A program made the position numbers and the translations under genes. The notes under the pieces are model-generated. The model was not told the origin of the DNA. It ran no database searches and worked only from the letters and a program-made list of their open reading frames with translations. This document shows positions 45,068-52,462 of a stretch of DNA of 64,000 nucleotides, piece by piece. Positions within the stretch are counted from its first letter, which is position 1. Every line of letters starts with the position of its first letter. The DNA is from Nostoc edaphicum CCNP1411 (lineage in GTDB: Bacteria; Cyanobacteriota; Cyanobacteriia; Cyanobacteriales; Nostocaceae). The stretch is taken from the NCBI RefSeq assembly GCF_014023275.1, contig NZ_CP054698.1, forward strand, positions 7,463,001-7,527,000, written 5' to 3'.

Positions 45068-46462
45068 ATGTTAAGTGATTCCTCAAGTATTCATGAATTG
45101 TGGGATTTAGAGAAACCAATAATTCCAGAACGTAGTTGCCTTCATCATCTAAATCCAGTAGGTGTTGGGTCTCCATTGGTGGAAAGTTTAACAAGCTATG
45201 TTGCTCGTCTGGCAAAATCTCACAATGTATTTCTGGGGGTGTTAATTTCCAGAGAACTTGCGCCGTTAATAGAAAAAGTATATGTCAAAACCAGCGCTGG
45301 CATGGGTTTACGTGCTTTGTTTAACCGTGCTACAGCTTTAAACGGCACAGGAATTATGGCTAAGGATTTTGTGCAAGCACTTGAAAAACTAACTTTGCAA
45401 AAAAACTTACAGTTTCTTACCTTGCTTTTTTGGGCAGATGTTATTCTACCAAAAGAGTTGTTTAGAGATAATAAAAGCTGGTGTCCAGTTTGTTATCAAG
45501 AATGGAATTTATCACAAAAAGAAATTTATGACCCTTTGCTTTGGACAATAAGTATAGTTAAATTTTGTCCTCAGCATAATAAATTCCTTTGTGAGCGGTG
45601 TCCTAACTGTCACCAAAAAATATCACTCCTGACTTGGAAAACTCAACCAGGGTACTGCTCAAATTGTGGTGGATGGTTGGGTAAAAATTCATCTACCACT
45701 TCATATATTGAATCTCATGACAGCAAATATTTGTCTAAAAAGGAGTTGCAGTGGGAAACTTGGGTAGCACAGGTCATTGGAGAATTAATTGCTAGTACTC
45801 CATATTTGGCATCTGCACCACCAAAAGAAAACATTGCCAAATCTCTTGGTAGAGCTATAGAGATAGTAACGGATGGTAATATAGCTGCTTTTGCTAGCCT
45901 AGTTGAACTACCAAAAAATACAGTATGGATGTGGCAAAGAGGGAAAGCTTTACCGCGAGTTGATCTCCTTCTAAAAATCTGCCACTTTCTCGGAGTAAGC
46001 TTATTAGATTTTCTAACATCAGAAGATATTGGTAATTTGGTTAAGACAATCTTAAACCAGTCTCAACAGCGATCGCGTAGGACAAGAATATCCCCGAAAT
46101 CATTTGACTACGAGCAAGTGCAAGATGCTTTAGTAACCGTGCTTGCAAATGACGAGATCCCACCATTAACAATGAAAGAAGCTGCTCAACGTCTTGGATA
46201 CGATAGAAGAACCATTTTTCAACATTTTCCGGAATTATGCCGCGATATTTCCGCCAAATACCTTAATTACAGCAAAGAATTACGTCTGACAAATATAGAA
46301 CTGTCTTGCAGGGAAGTTCAAGATATTGCAGTTATACTGTGTGACAAGGGAGTATATCCTACAGAAAACCTTGTATCTAAGTCCATGACTAAGCCTGGAT
46401 ACTTAAGATACAAAGAAGTCCGTGCTACATTGCAGCAAGCACAAGGTAATTTTCCTAGATAG
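45068..46462 (+). CDS. tniQ: TniQ/TnsD-type target selector 2
   Basis: The 464-residue protein is built like its neighbour: TniQ domain (VESLTSYVARLAKSHNVFLG), zinc fingers WCPVCYQEW, FCPQHNKFLCERCPNCHQK and GYCSNCGGWLG, then an HTH (FASLVELPKNTVWMWQRGKA) and a single RRTIFQHFPELCRDISAKY repeat. It has one C-terminal DNA-binding repeat where TniQ1 has two. Two TniQ-type proteins in one element usually mean two target routes, as in CASTs where one serves homing and one the CRISPR complex. Here no Cas proteins are present. Stop at 46462 is 127 bp from the right terminus. Confidence 0.9.
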   Translation: MLSDSSSIHELWDLEKPIIPERSCLHHLNPVGVGSPLVESLTSYVARLAKSHNVFLGVLISRELAPLIEKVYVKTSAGMGLRALFNRATALNGTGIMAKDFVQALEKLTLQKNLQFLTLLFWADVILPKELFRDNKSWCPVCYQEWNLSQKEIYDPLLWTISIVKFCPQHNKFLCERCPNCHQKISLLTWKTQPGYCSNCGGWLGKNSSTTSYIESHDSKYLSKKELQWETWVAQVIGELIASTPYLASAPPKENIAKSLGRAIEIVTDGNIAAFASLVELPKNTVWMWQRGKALPRVDLLLKICHFLGVSLLDFLTSEDIGNLVKTILNQSQQRSRRTRISPKSFDYEQVQDALVTVLANDEIPPLTMKEAAQRLGYDRRTIFQHFPELCRDISAKYLNYSKELRLTNIELSCREVQDIAVILCDKGVYPTENLVSKSMTKPGYLRYKEVRATLQQAQGNFPR

Positions 46463-46516
46463 TCAGATTTAGAACTCAATCTGGTGAAAACATGGTTTAA
46501 TTCAATATCCACTTTT

Positions 46517-46589
46517 TCAACCATAAGTTTGCCGCAGGAGTTTTCAAGCATAATGTTGCCGTTGCGGCAAACTTATGGTTGAAGTCACA
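46517..46589 (-). repeat. Transposon right end with an inverted pair of end repeats
   Basis: The terminus (46564-46589) is the inverted copy of the left end. Inside it, TTCAACCATAAGTTTGCCGC (46517-46536) is the exact reverse complement of 46564-46583, and CATAATGTTGCCG (46549-46561) lies between. The inner block therefore has the left-end order and orientation (first repeat, TTTCAAG, second repeat), placed head-on against the right terminus. Confidence 0.8.
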
Positions 46590-46594
46590 TTAAT
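46590..46594. repeat. Target site duplication, right copy (TTAAT)
   Basis: TTAAT directly after the ACA terminus equals TTAAT before the left terminus at 25012-25016. Confidence 0.85.
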
Positions 46595-46621
46595 TTAGCT
46601 GAAAGCTTTACTGTGTATGAG

Positions 46622-46693
46622 TGGGCGATACTGGATTTGAACCAGTGACCCCATCCGTGTGAAGGATGTGCGCTACCCCTGTGCTAATCGCCC
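46622..46693 (-). tRNA. trnV: tRNA-Val (anticodon CAC)
   Basis: The minus strand folds as a tRNA: GGGCGAT pairs with ATCGCCC (acceptor), CATCC and GGATG enclose the loop TTCACAC with anticodon CAC, and ACTGG and CCAGT enclose TTCAAAT (T arm). The discriminator base is A and no CCA is encoded. CAC reads GUG (Val). The transposon right end starts 32 bp beyond its 3' end, so the tRNA is likely the homing landmark. The element did not alter the gene. Confidence 0.93.
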
Positions 46694-46829
46694 AAGACTC
46701 CTTATACTATCATAAATTACTATCATTTCCGTTATTTTTCAATATTATGCAAATTAAATAAAGTGTTTCAGACAGAATATGGAGTGCCTAACTCATGACT
46801 GGAAGTCACGAGTGTGCGGCTTACAAAAA

Positions 46830-47321
46830 TCAAATATTTAAATCACGTAGAGCCAGACGAATTTGCTCGCATCGTCTGCGGTTGACACCGAGATCCGACT
46901 CTCCCACGCGAGATGCCGAGCGCAGATGAATTACTGACTCATGGGGAGGTAAATAAAACTCTACATCATCAACAAATTTGAAGATGCGGCTTTTAGAAAG
47001 AGCGTGGATGTAATTATCTGTTTGTTCTACAATTTCTGTACGGGGAACAACGCCGATAACTTTTAGTAAGATTTCTCTGGCTGCACTGCGGTCTACATGA
47101 TAGGGAATCGGGTCGATGGCGTGTTTAGAATCTGCGTTTTGACTGACAACACAATTGTCTGAAGCCGGACAAGAACTAAGATGACCATTATCAACTCCCA
47201 AGCTAGAAGAAGCCCAAGTAGCCCCAGGAAGTATTAAACTACTAATCAAAGTTAAGAGTATTGCAAAAGCGATACTCCGCAAGAATCGTTGCCGGAAAGC
47301 TGTTAGCAGACGGGACATCAT
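46830..47321 (-). CDS. DUF1499 family protein
   Basis: The 163-residue secreted or lipid-side protein has a signal peptide (about 12-38, ending TWASS). DUF1499 then follows: LSSCPASDNCVVSQ, PRTEIVEQTDNYIHA, FKFVDDVEFYLPPHESVIHL and SASRVGESDLGVNRRRCEQI. The family is widespread in cyanobacteria and plastids, and its function is unclear to me. It overlaps by 4 bp the start of a doubtful frame upstream. Confidence 0.85.
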   Translation of the reverse strand: MMSRLLTAFRQRFLRSIAFAILLTLISSLILPGATWASSSLGVDNGHLSSCPASDNCVVSQNADSKHAIDPIPYHVDRSAAREILLKVIGVVPRTEIVEQTDNYIHALSKSRIFKFVDDVEFYLPPHESVIHLRSASRVGESDLGVNRRRCEQIRLALRDLNI

Positions 47322-47617
47322 AAATTTACTCCTTTTGTTCGGTCATTTCGGGTGAGCGCTGCTAGTTGCGGGTTCGCTCTACACATTATCATCCATCCCG
47401 TTACACTCTGAGTTTGGGCAATCCGAATGCACCCGCGCCGAACAGTCCCTTTTGCCATTATTGCTGCCAATAAAGGAATAAAGCTAAAAAGTGACCAATA
47501 ATTCAGATTTCCATTGACTACGAACCCAAAATCATTAGGAGGGCTTGCTACTGCATTCCCTGGTGATTCCAGCTTTGACTCAGAAGAATTGGCTGGTATC
47601 GGCTTCGTTGTGGCCAA
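47318..47617 (-). CDS. Hypothetical small protein, doubtful
   Basis: The 99-residue frame overlaps the DUF1499 gene by 4 bp and diverges from the gene at 47642. It has one possible membrane helix (about 40-58, YWSLFSFIPLLAAIMAKG) and a basic tail. I recognise no family. It could be a real membrane peptide or a remnant; the tail looks like non-coding DNA. Confidence 0.3.
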   Translation of the reverse strand: MATTKPIPANSSESKLESPGNAVASPPNDFGFVVNGNLNYWSLFSFIPLLAAIMAKGTVRRGCIRIAQTQSVTGWMIMCRANPQLAALTRNDRTKGVNL

Positions 47618-47641
47618 TGTTAGAAAGTTTGATGGTTGTAG

Positions 47642-47905
47642 ATGAACATAGGAATAATTCAGCCTTACAGTAACGGGTTTTTAGAAGTTGTACCAGAGAG
47701 CGATTATTGGCAGATTGCAGCTATACACATCAATGGCCAAGCCTACTGCCCTACTCCTCAGCTTTATCGATCAGAAAAAGTGGCATTAGCAAAAGCTACA
47801 CAAATTTATGATTGGATAGCTGACCACGAACAGCAAATCAGTGATGAGACTTGCTACTGCTCTGAATTGAAACTCATCCTATGGCAGCAACCAAAAGTAT
47901 CTTAG
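47642..47905 (+). CDS. Conserved small cyanobacterial protein of unknown function
   Basis: The 87-residue protein has no signal or membrane segment. ESDYWQIAAIHINGQAYCPT and YRSEKVALAKATQIYDWIAD give a plausible alpha/beta fold with normal codon use. I cannot name a family. It is transcribed divergently from the 47617 frame. The 300-bp gap after it holds only a palindromic repeat. Confidence 0.5.
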   Translation: MNIGIIQPYSNGFLEVVPESDYWQIAAIHINGQAYCPTPQLYRSEKVALAKATQIYDWIADHEQQISDETCYCSELKLILWQQPKVS

Positions 47906-48048
47906 GTTAACCAGGGAGATTGTTTGCCTTGAGTAAATTTTGTAGTCCTTTTGTATTAATGCTTGAAAGTAAGCCTATAGTCCCTGCCTCAAATGTTGAG
48001 TCGATTTGTATGGGCAGTTATGGGTAAAAGTAAACCTTAAATTTTCAG

Positions 48049-48147
48049 GTGCGTTATGAGAATACGACACCTGGCAATATGGTGCGTTACGGCGAAATTA
48101 GACTTTCTCAAACCCTCAAATCCCTACACAGCCGTAACACACCCTAC
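48049..48147. repeat. Palindromic repeat with GGTGCGTTA/TAACACACC units
   Basis: The stretch has GGTGCGTTATG (48049), GGTGCGTTACGGC (48081) and ends GCCGTAACACACCCTAC (48131-48147). The same blocks make the centre of the MITE in tnsAB (39408-39482). It is a degenerate copy of this family in the gap before the DUF1338 gene. Confidence 0.55.
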
Positions 48148-48207
48148 TTAATATTTACTTTATAAATAGGCTCTCAGGTTGGATAGTTTTAGTTAGGTTT
48201 TGAACAA

Positions 48208-49116
48208 TTATAGACGAGTCATTTCAAACAATTGCTGGGCATTACTTCCTAAAAAAGCATCAAAAAGTACCTGCTTTCCAGATTCCACTTCTACTAAATA
48301 GCGTTGGGCAATTTCATAATAGGCGTAAGTCCAAGGAATCTGAATTTCTGCACCACTATCATCATCTAACACTGTCACCATTGACCTTACTGCTTGAGTT
48401 GCAGTTTGCCTCAAACCACAAGTAACATTTCCCTCTATTTCTGCTTTCATTGGTACACCCAGATTAGCTAAAGCACTGGCAGTAGTATCTATGTCTGGAT
48501 ATTCTGGAGTATTCTGTCCGTTGACGTAGCCTGTAAAGTGGTTGACAGCATATCCGTGCAGCAATACCCAAGCCCCATACTGAGTAACTTGATTCACCTC
48601 TTCGACAACAGAACGTTGGGGAGGTTGCCAAGGACGGATGAAAACTTCCTGAAGTTGTTTGGCGATAGTTTCAATGTTCCCATCTTTTTTGAGAAGATTA
48701 AGGGGTGAGGTGAATTCGTTTGGGATTGAAGATACTGTTTTAGAGATGAGTTGGGCAATATTAGTAGGTAATTCATCGACAATCAACTCGCTGATAAACA
48801 GTTTGGGCAAGTTAAATTCCTCTTGCTGCGGATGACGATAATGACGGGCGTACAGATGGGTTTGAGCAAAAGTATATTCTCCAGCCACCACGTAACCCAA
48901 GGCTTCTGCAAGTTGCCCAAGGTAGTCAATTCCCAAGTTAACTTGATCTTGTGAACTATCTACTAGTAAACGCAAAGACCGAAAGGCGATGTGGTCATTG
49001 GCGACAGTCCCACCCGCAGCAGTAATCATTTGCTGGTAGGTACGGGCATGATTTACTCTGGCGCTGTATTCTTGCCAAAGTAATTTCCATAAATGAAGGG
49101 CTATTTTATTTGTCAT
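48208..49116 (-). CDS. DUF1338 family protein (2-oxoadipate dioxygenase/decarboxylase-like)
   Basis: The 302-residue cytosolic protein opens with LWKLLWQEYSARVNHARTYQ and NDHIAFRSLRL, the DUF1338 start whose His residues bind metal. The later block VLLHGYAVNHFTGYVNGQNT and the C-terminal YLVEVESGKQVLFDAFLGSN are also typical. HglS/YdcJ members convert 2-oxoadipate to D-2-hydroxyglutarate. An aminotransferase gene lies 101 bp upstream on the same strand, so the pair may process 2-aminoadipate from lysine (inference). The start ATG lies inside the first of ten TTGTCAT heptamers, and there is no ribosome site. Confidence 0.8.
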   Translation of the reverse strand: MTNKIALHLWKLLWQEYSARVNHARTYQQMITAAGGTVANDHIAFRSLRLLVDSSQDQVNLGIDYLGQLAEALGYVVAGEYTFAQTHLYARHYRHPQQEEFNLPKLFISELIVDELPTNIAQLISKTVSSIPNEFTSPLNLLKKDGNIETIAKQLQEVFIRPWQPPQRSVVEEVNQVTQYGAWVLLHGYAVNHFTGYVNGQNTPEYPDIDTTASALANLGVPMKAEIEGNVTCGLRQTATQAVRSMVTVLDDDSGAEIQIPWTYAYYEIAQRYLVEVESGKQVLFDAFLGSNAQQLFEMTRL

Positions 49117-49179
49117 TTGTCATTTGTCATTTGTCATTTGTCATTTGTCATTTGTCATTTGTCATTTGTCATTTGTCAT
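49110..49179. repeat. Ten tandem TTGTCAT heptamers
   Basis: Ten exact units run from 49110 to 49179. On the minus strand they read ATGACAA, and the last unit provides the ATG of the DUF1338 gene. Similar units occur at about 7537-7583 and 60718-60760. Copy number is likely variable between strains. Confidence 0.9.
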
Positions 49180-49217
49180 TAAGCACTGGTTATTTCTCCG
49201 TTGTTCTCCCTAATATT

Positions 49218-50537
49218 TTAAGAACTTAAAATCTCGCTGATAATCTGAAGGGCGATTTTAATTTGGTCGCTGTCGATAACTAGAGGTGGACAGAAACGAA
49301 TTGCTGCTTTACCGCAGCCTAGTAATAATAAACCTCGTAAAAAAGCTTCTTGGATAATGCGATCGCGCAATTTATGATCGAGATTACCCTGTTCATCCAA
49401 TAAATCTACCGCTACCATCAAACCTTTACCTCGTGGCGGCGATACTCTGGGAAATTTTTGATGCAACTCGGTAAGACTAGCTTGTAATAATTCTCCCATC
49501 TGGGTAGCGTTAGTCATCAAACCACTTTCTAGCAATCGCAGTGTGGCAATACCAGCAGCACAAGCTACGGGATTACCGCCAAATGTGGTGGCGTGAGAAC
49601 CGGGAGGCCAAGTCATTAACTCTGGTCTGGCAAGTATCGCTCCTAAAGGCATACCACTGGCGATGCCTTTAGCAGTGGTAATGATATCAGGCATCACACC
49701 CCAATGCTCGATCGCAAATAGACGACCAGTCCGCCCCATCCCTGCTTGCACTTCATCTACTACCATCAGAATACTGTGGCGATCGCAAATCTCCCGAATT
49801 CGCTGCAAAAAACCATCTTCGGGGACGATATATCCACCCTCTCCTTGAATCGGTTCGACTACGATCGCCGCGACTTCTTGCGGTGGTAAAATAGTCGTGA
49901 ATAGCTGTTGTTCCAGGTAATCTAAGCTGGTGTGAGTGCCATAGGGAATATGAGTTACCCCAGGAACTAAAAGCCCAAAATTCGCTCGCTGCACTGCTTT
50001 AGAACCAGTCAGAGACATTGCCCCATAAGTGCGTCCGTGAAATGCGCCTAAGAATGCCACAATTAGCGATCGCTTGGTGTAATATCGAGCTAATTTGATT
50101 GCTCCCTCGTTGGATTCTGCCCCGGAATTGGTGAAAAATATTCTTGCGGGAAACCCAGTATCACTGTGTGGGTGGGGAAAGGGAGCGCGAATTGCTAATT
50201 GTTCCGCTAGTTCCACCATCGGCTCATAATAAAAATCTGTCCCTGACATGTGCAGTAGACGTTCGGATTGTTCTTGAATTGCTTTGACAACTTCCGGGTG
50301 GGCGTGTCCGGTGGCGGTAACGGCAATACCTGCGGTCATATCCAGAAATACATTGCCATCCACATCTTCTACCATACAGCCCTGACCGCGAGATACAACT
50401 AACGGGTAATCGCGGGTATAAGAAGGAGAAGTTACGGCGCGATCGCGTTGTACAATTGCTTGAGCGCGAGGCCCAGGTAAAGAAGTTATTAAATGGGGTA
50501 TACGAGGTAAATTTAAGTTAATAGGTATACTTAACAT
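49218..50537 (-). CDS. Class III PLP-dependent aminotransferase (acetylornithine/4-aminobutyrate type)
   Basis: The 439-residue enzyme carries the class III signatures: TNSGAESNEGAIKLARYYT (PLP phosphate), FHGRTYGAMSLTGSK, VDEVQAGMGRTG (Asp and Gln near the pyridine) and ITTAKGIASGMPLGA with the Schiff-base Lys. Fully intact. It transfers an amino group from an omega- or alpha-amino acid to 2-oxoglutarate. ArgD or GABA transaminase are the nearest known types, but pairing with DUF1338 suggests a 2-aminoadipate or lysine-related substrate. The upstream gap 50538-50859 has nothing notable. Confidence 0.88.
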   Translation of the reverse strand: MLSIPINLNLPRIPHLITSLPGPRAQAIVQRDRAVTSPSYTRDYPLVVSRGQGCMVEDVDGNVFLDMTAGIAVTATGHAHPEVVKAIQEQSERLLHMSGTDFYYEPMVELAEQLAIRAPFPHPHSDTGFPARIFFTNSGAESNEGAIKLARYYTKRSLIVAFLGAFHGRTYGAMSLTGSKAVQRANFGLLVPGVTHIPYGTHTSLDYLEQQLFTTILPPQEVAAIVVEPIQGEGGYIVPEDGFLQRIREICDRHSILMVVDEVQAGMGRTGRLFAIEHWGVMPDIITTAKGIASGMPLGAILARPELMTWPPGSHATTFGGNPVACAAGIATLRLLESGLMTNATQMGELLQASLTELHQKFPRVSPPRGKGLMVAVDLLDEQGNLDHKLRDRIIQEAFLRGLLLLGCGKAAIRFCPPLVIDSDQIKIALQIISEILSS

Positions 50538-50859
50538 TATTTTTTCAATTTTTTAAAGATTACTGATGATTAAACGCTAAAGCTCGATTAGTTACAGTAG
50601 CATTTGATGCCATTGATGTAGAAATTACGCATTTACCGAAAAAGCTTCATAGTAAAGATTTTCGTATTTTGTAAGACTTTGCCCGTTTTTATAACACAAT
50701 TTTTGCGATCGCGTCATATTATATTTTTTGAAGCATAACAGCTTGACTATTAGATATCAGGGTGCAAGCTACAGAACATTTGTTGAGAGAAGCTGTATTA
50801 CATCCACAGGAGAATTGCTATATGCAAAAATTAATACAAGTCTCTGAGATAATCAACTA

Positions 50860-51906
50860 ATGACTTGGGCATCTGGACAAAAGTTACACCGCGATCGGTA
50901 TGAAATTAAGCAACAGTTAGGACAGGGGAACTTCGCTATTACTTATCTTGCTGAGGATCGGGATGGCAAGAATGTTGTAATTAAAACATTAGATTCCAAT
51001 TTGCTCAATCAATTAAGTAACGAAGACCGCGATCGCTTAAAATCAGGTTTTGCAGATGAATCCCGTAAACTAGCAATATGCAAACATCCGAATATTGTCC
51101 AAGTCATTGATACCTTCGAGGAAGGTGATTTAAAATGCATGGTCATGGAGTATATTCAAGGAGATAATTTAGCCAAGATTGTCCAACCGCGAGGATTTCT
51201 CCCAGCAAAAGAGGCTGTAGATTATATTCAACAAATTGGGAAAGCACTCATAGTAGTGCATGAACAAGGATTTTTACATCGAGATGTGAAACCAGAAAAT
51301 ATCATTTTGCGGGCAGGTACGCATCAGGTTGTTTTGATAAACTTCGACTTAGCACGAAGATTCGTTGATAACCCAGTATCAAGTCGCGGTAACTTGGTTG
51401 ACAAATTTACACCAATTGAACTGTATTCCAACTCTCCTAGACAACAGGCGCGGCGTAAACCTTGGACTGATATTTATTCTCTTGCGGCAACTTTATATTT
51501 TTTATTAACAGGAAAACAGCCAGAAAGTGCTATTGAGCGCCAAGATAACAATAAGCGTTTAATTCCACCTAACGAATTGAATGATAAGATTAGCGATCGT
51601 GTCAATAATGCCATTCTCTACGCAATGCAACTACAACCAGATAACCGTCCCGAAACAGTAGAAGACTGGTTAACGGAATTGGGTTTCAAAACAGCAGGTT
51701 TTTCTCTTCCCAAACTTCCTTGGACACAACCCTTGTGGGCGTGGATATTAGAGATTATGGGTGTATTAGCATTATTTGCAGCCTTGATCTCAGGAGTCAA
51801 AGACGGCACAGATTTATTCAAAGATTGGTTCCCAGACAAATCAGCACCTACCAATCCCCCAACACAACAAGCGCCATCATCTTCTGCTAAACCACAAAAT
51901 AGATAA
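50860..51906 (+). CDS. Ser/Thr protein kinase-like protein with altered DFG motif
   Basis: The 348-residue protein has a kinase domain (about 14-270): GQGNFAITYLAED (Gly loop), Lys42, LHRDVKPENIIL with H140-R141-D142, and an activation segment. The DFG triplet reads Asn161-Phe162-Asp163 (LINFDLARRF), so the metal-binding Asp is lost. It may be a pseudokinase or use the shifted Asp. One transmembrane helix (about 288-310, WAWILEIMGVLALFAALISG) is followed by a Pro/Gln-rich tail, placing the tail outside the cytosol. The related kinase gene at 52463 is nearby on the same strand. Confidence 0.85.
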   Translation: MTWASGQKLHRDRYEIKQQLGQGNFAITYLAEDRDGKNVVIKTLDSNLLNQLSNEDRDRLKSGFADESRKLAICKHPNIVQVIDTFEEGDLKCMVMEYIQGDNLAKIVQPRGFLPAKEAVDYIQQIGKALIVVHEQGFLHRDVKPENIILRAGTHQVVLINFDLARRFVDNPVSSRGNLVDKFTPIELYSNSPRQQARRKPWTDIYSLAATLYFLLTGKQPESAIERQDNNKRLIPPNELNDKISDRVNNAILYAMQLQPDNRPETVEDWLTELGFKTAGFSLPKLPWTQPLWAWILEIMGVLALFAALISGVKDGTDLFKDWFPDKSAPTNPPTQQAPSSSAKPQNR

Positions 51907-51959
51907 TAAACCTCATCTATGTTGAAACCTAAAATTTTTTAAAAGATAGATATATTTAT

Positions 51960-52045
51960 GTAGGTTGGGTGGAGTGAAACGCAACCCAACCCAACATTAC
52001 CACCAAATTTTATGTTGGGTTACGCGATCGCTGCACCCAACCTAC
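51960..52045. repeat. Palindromic repeat with GTAGGTTGGGTG ends
   Basis: The element starts GTAGGTTGGGTG and ends CACCCAACCTAC, a 12-bp perfect inverted end pair. Its centre has AACCCAACCCAAC and GTTGGGTTACGC. It lies after the first kinase gene. This is a common cyanobacterial type of dispersed palindrome. Confidence 0.75.
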
Positions 52046-52091
52046 AAAACTACGGTTCTCAAGGTAGAAGAGGTTTAGGCTAGACTTACGC

Positions 52092-52228
52092 AAAAGTTAG
52101 TTTTAGAGTCACATTAGTTGCTTTTGCGACTCCAATAGTTAGTTTTCAAGTCACATTAGCTGCTTTTGTGACTCCAAAAGCTAGTTTTCAAGTCACATTA
52201 GTAGCTTTTGCGACTCCAAAAGCTAGTT
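52092..52228. repeat. 42-bp tandem repeat, three copies and a partial
   Basis: Units begin at 52092, 52134 and 52176, with a partial unit at 52218; the conserved core is AGTCACATTAG. The period 42 is 14 codons. One forward frame is open across all units (VSFQVTLVAFATPK type), to TAG at 52354. It has no start codon or ribosome site, so I treat it as a repeat. No spacer-like variable sequence is seen, so it is not CRISPR. The rest of 51907-52462 has another hairpin (CTCTCTCCTTTTAGGAGAGAG). Confidence 0.8.
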
Positions 52229-52462
52229 CAGCAGTAACCAGAAGACCTCAACTTTCCTCTCTGCCTGATTTTTCACGTTATGTGGAAAAGTCCACGAAAA
52301 ACCCAACCCCCTTCCCGATGCGGGAAGCGGGAAATTCAAAGTCTCTCTCCTTTTAGGAGAGAGATTTAGAGAGAGGTTTTCCGGATGCCGTGAAAAGTCA
52401 GCCTCTCTGCGACTCTGCGTGAGCTTATTCAGCAACGCCAACCACGAGAACTCAGAAAAAGC

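Larger units (their letters stand above)
25017..46589 (+). mobile_element. Tn7-like transposon with TnsAB-TnsC-TniQ-TniQ, inserted beside tRNA-Val
   Basis: The element is 21,573 bp. The left terminus starts TGTGACTTCAACCATAAG at 25017. The right terminus is the reverse complement, ending at 46589 (CTTATGGTTGAAGTCACA). Both sides are flanked by TTAAT (25012-25016 and 46590-46594), a 5-bp target duplication as made by Tn7. The core genes lie near the right end on the plus strand: tnsAB (39208-42087, interrupted), tnsC, tniQ1 and tniQ2. Cargo fills 25405-37617. No cas gene, CRISPR repeat or tracr-like region was found. The right end is 32 bp past the 3' end of tRNA-Val. The element may be immobile at present because tnsAB carries a MITE. 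Confidence 0.92.

Noticed and set aside
37618..46589. Search for Cas12k, Cascade genes or a CRISPR array in the transposon
   Set aside because: V-K-like TnsB relics raised the idea of a CAST, but no Cas-like ORF and no regularly spaced direct repeats with variable spacers are visible in the element.
52092..52228. Possible CRISPR array
   Set aside because: The 42-bp units are direct tandem copies with no unique spacers between them.
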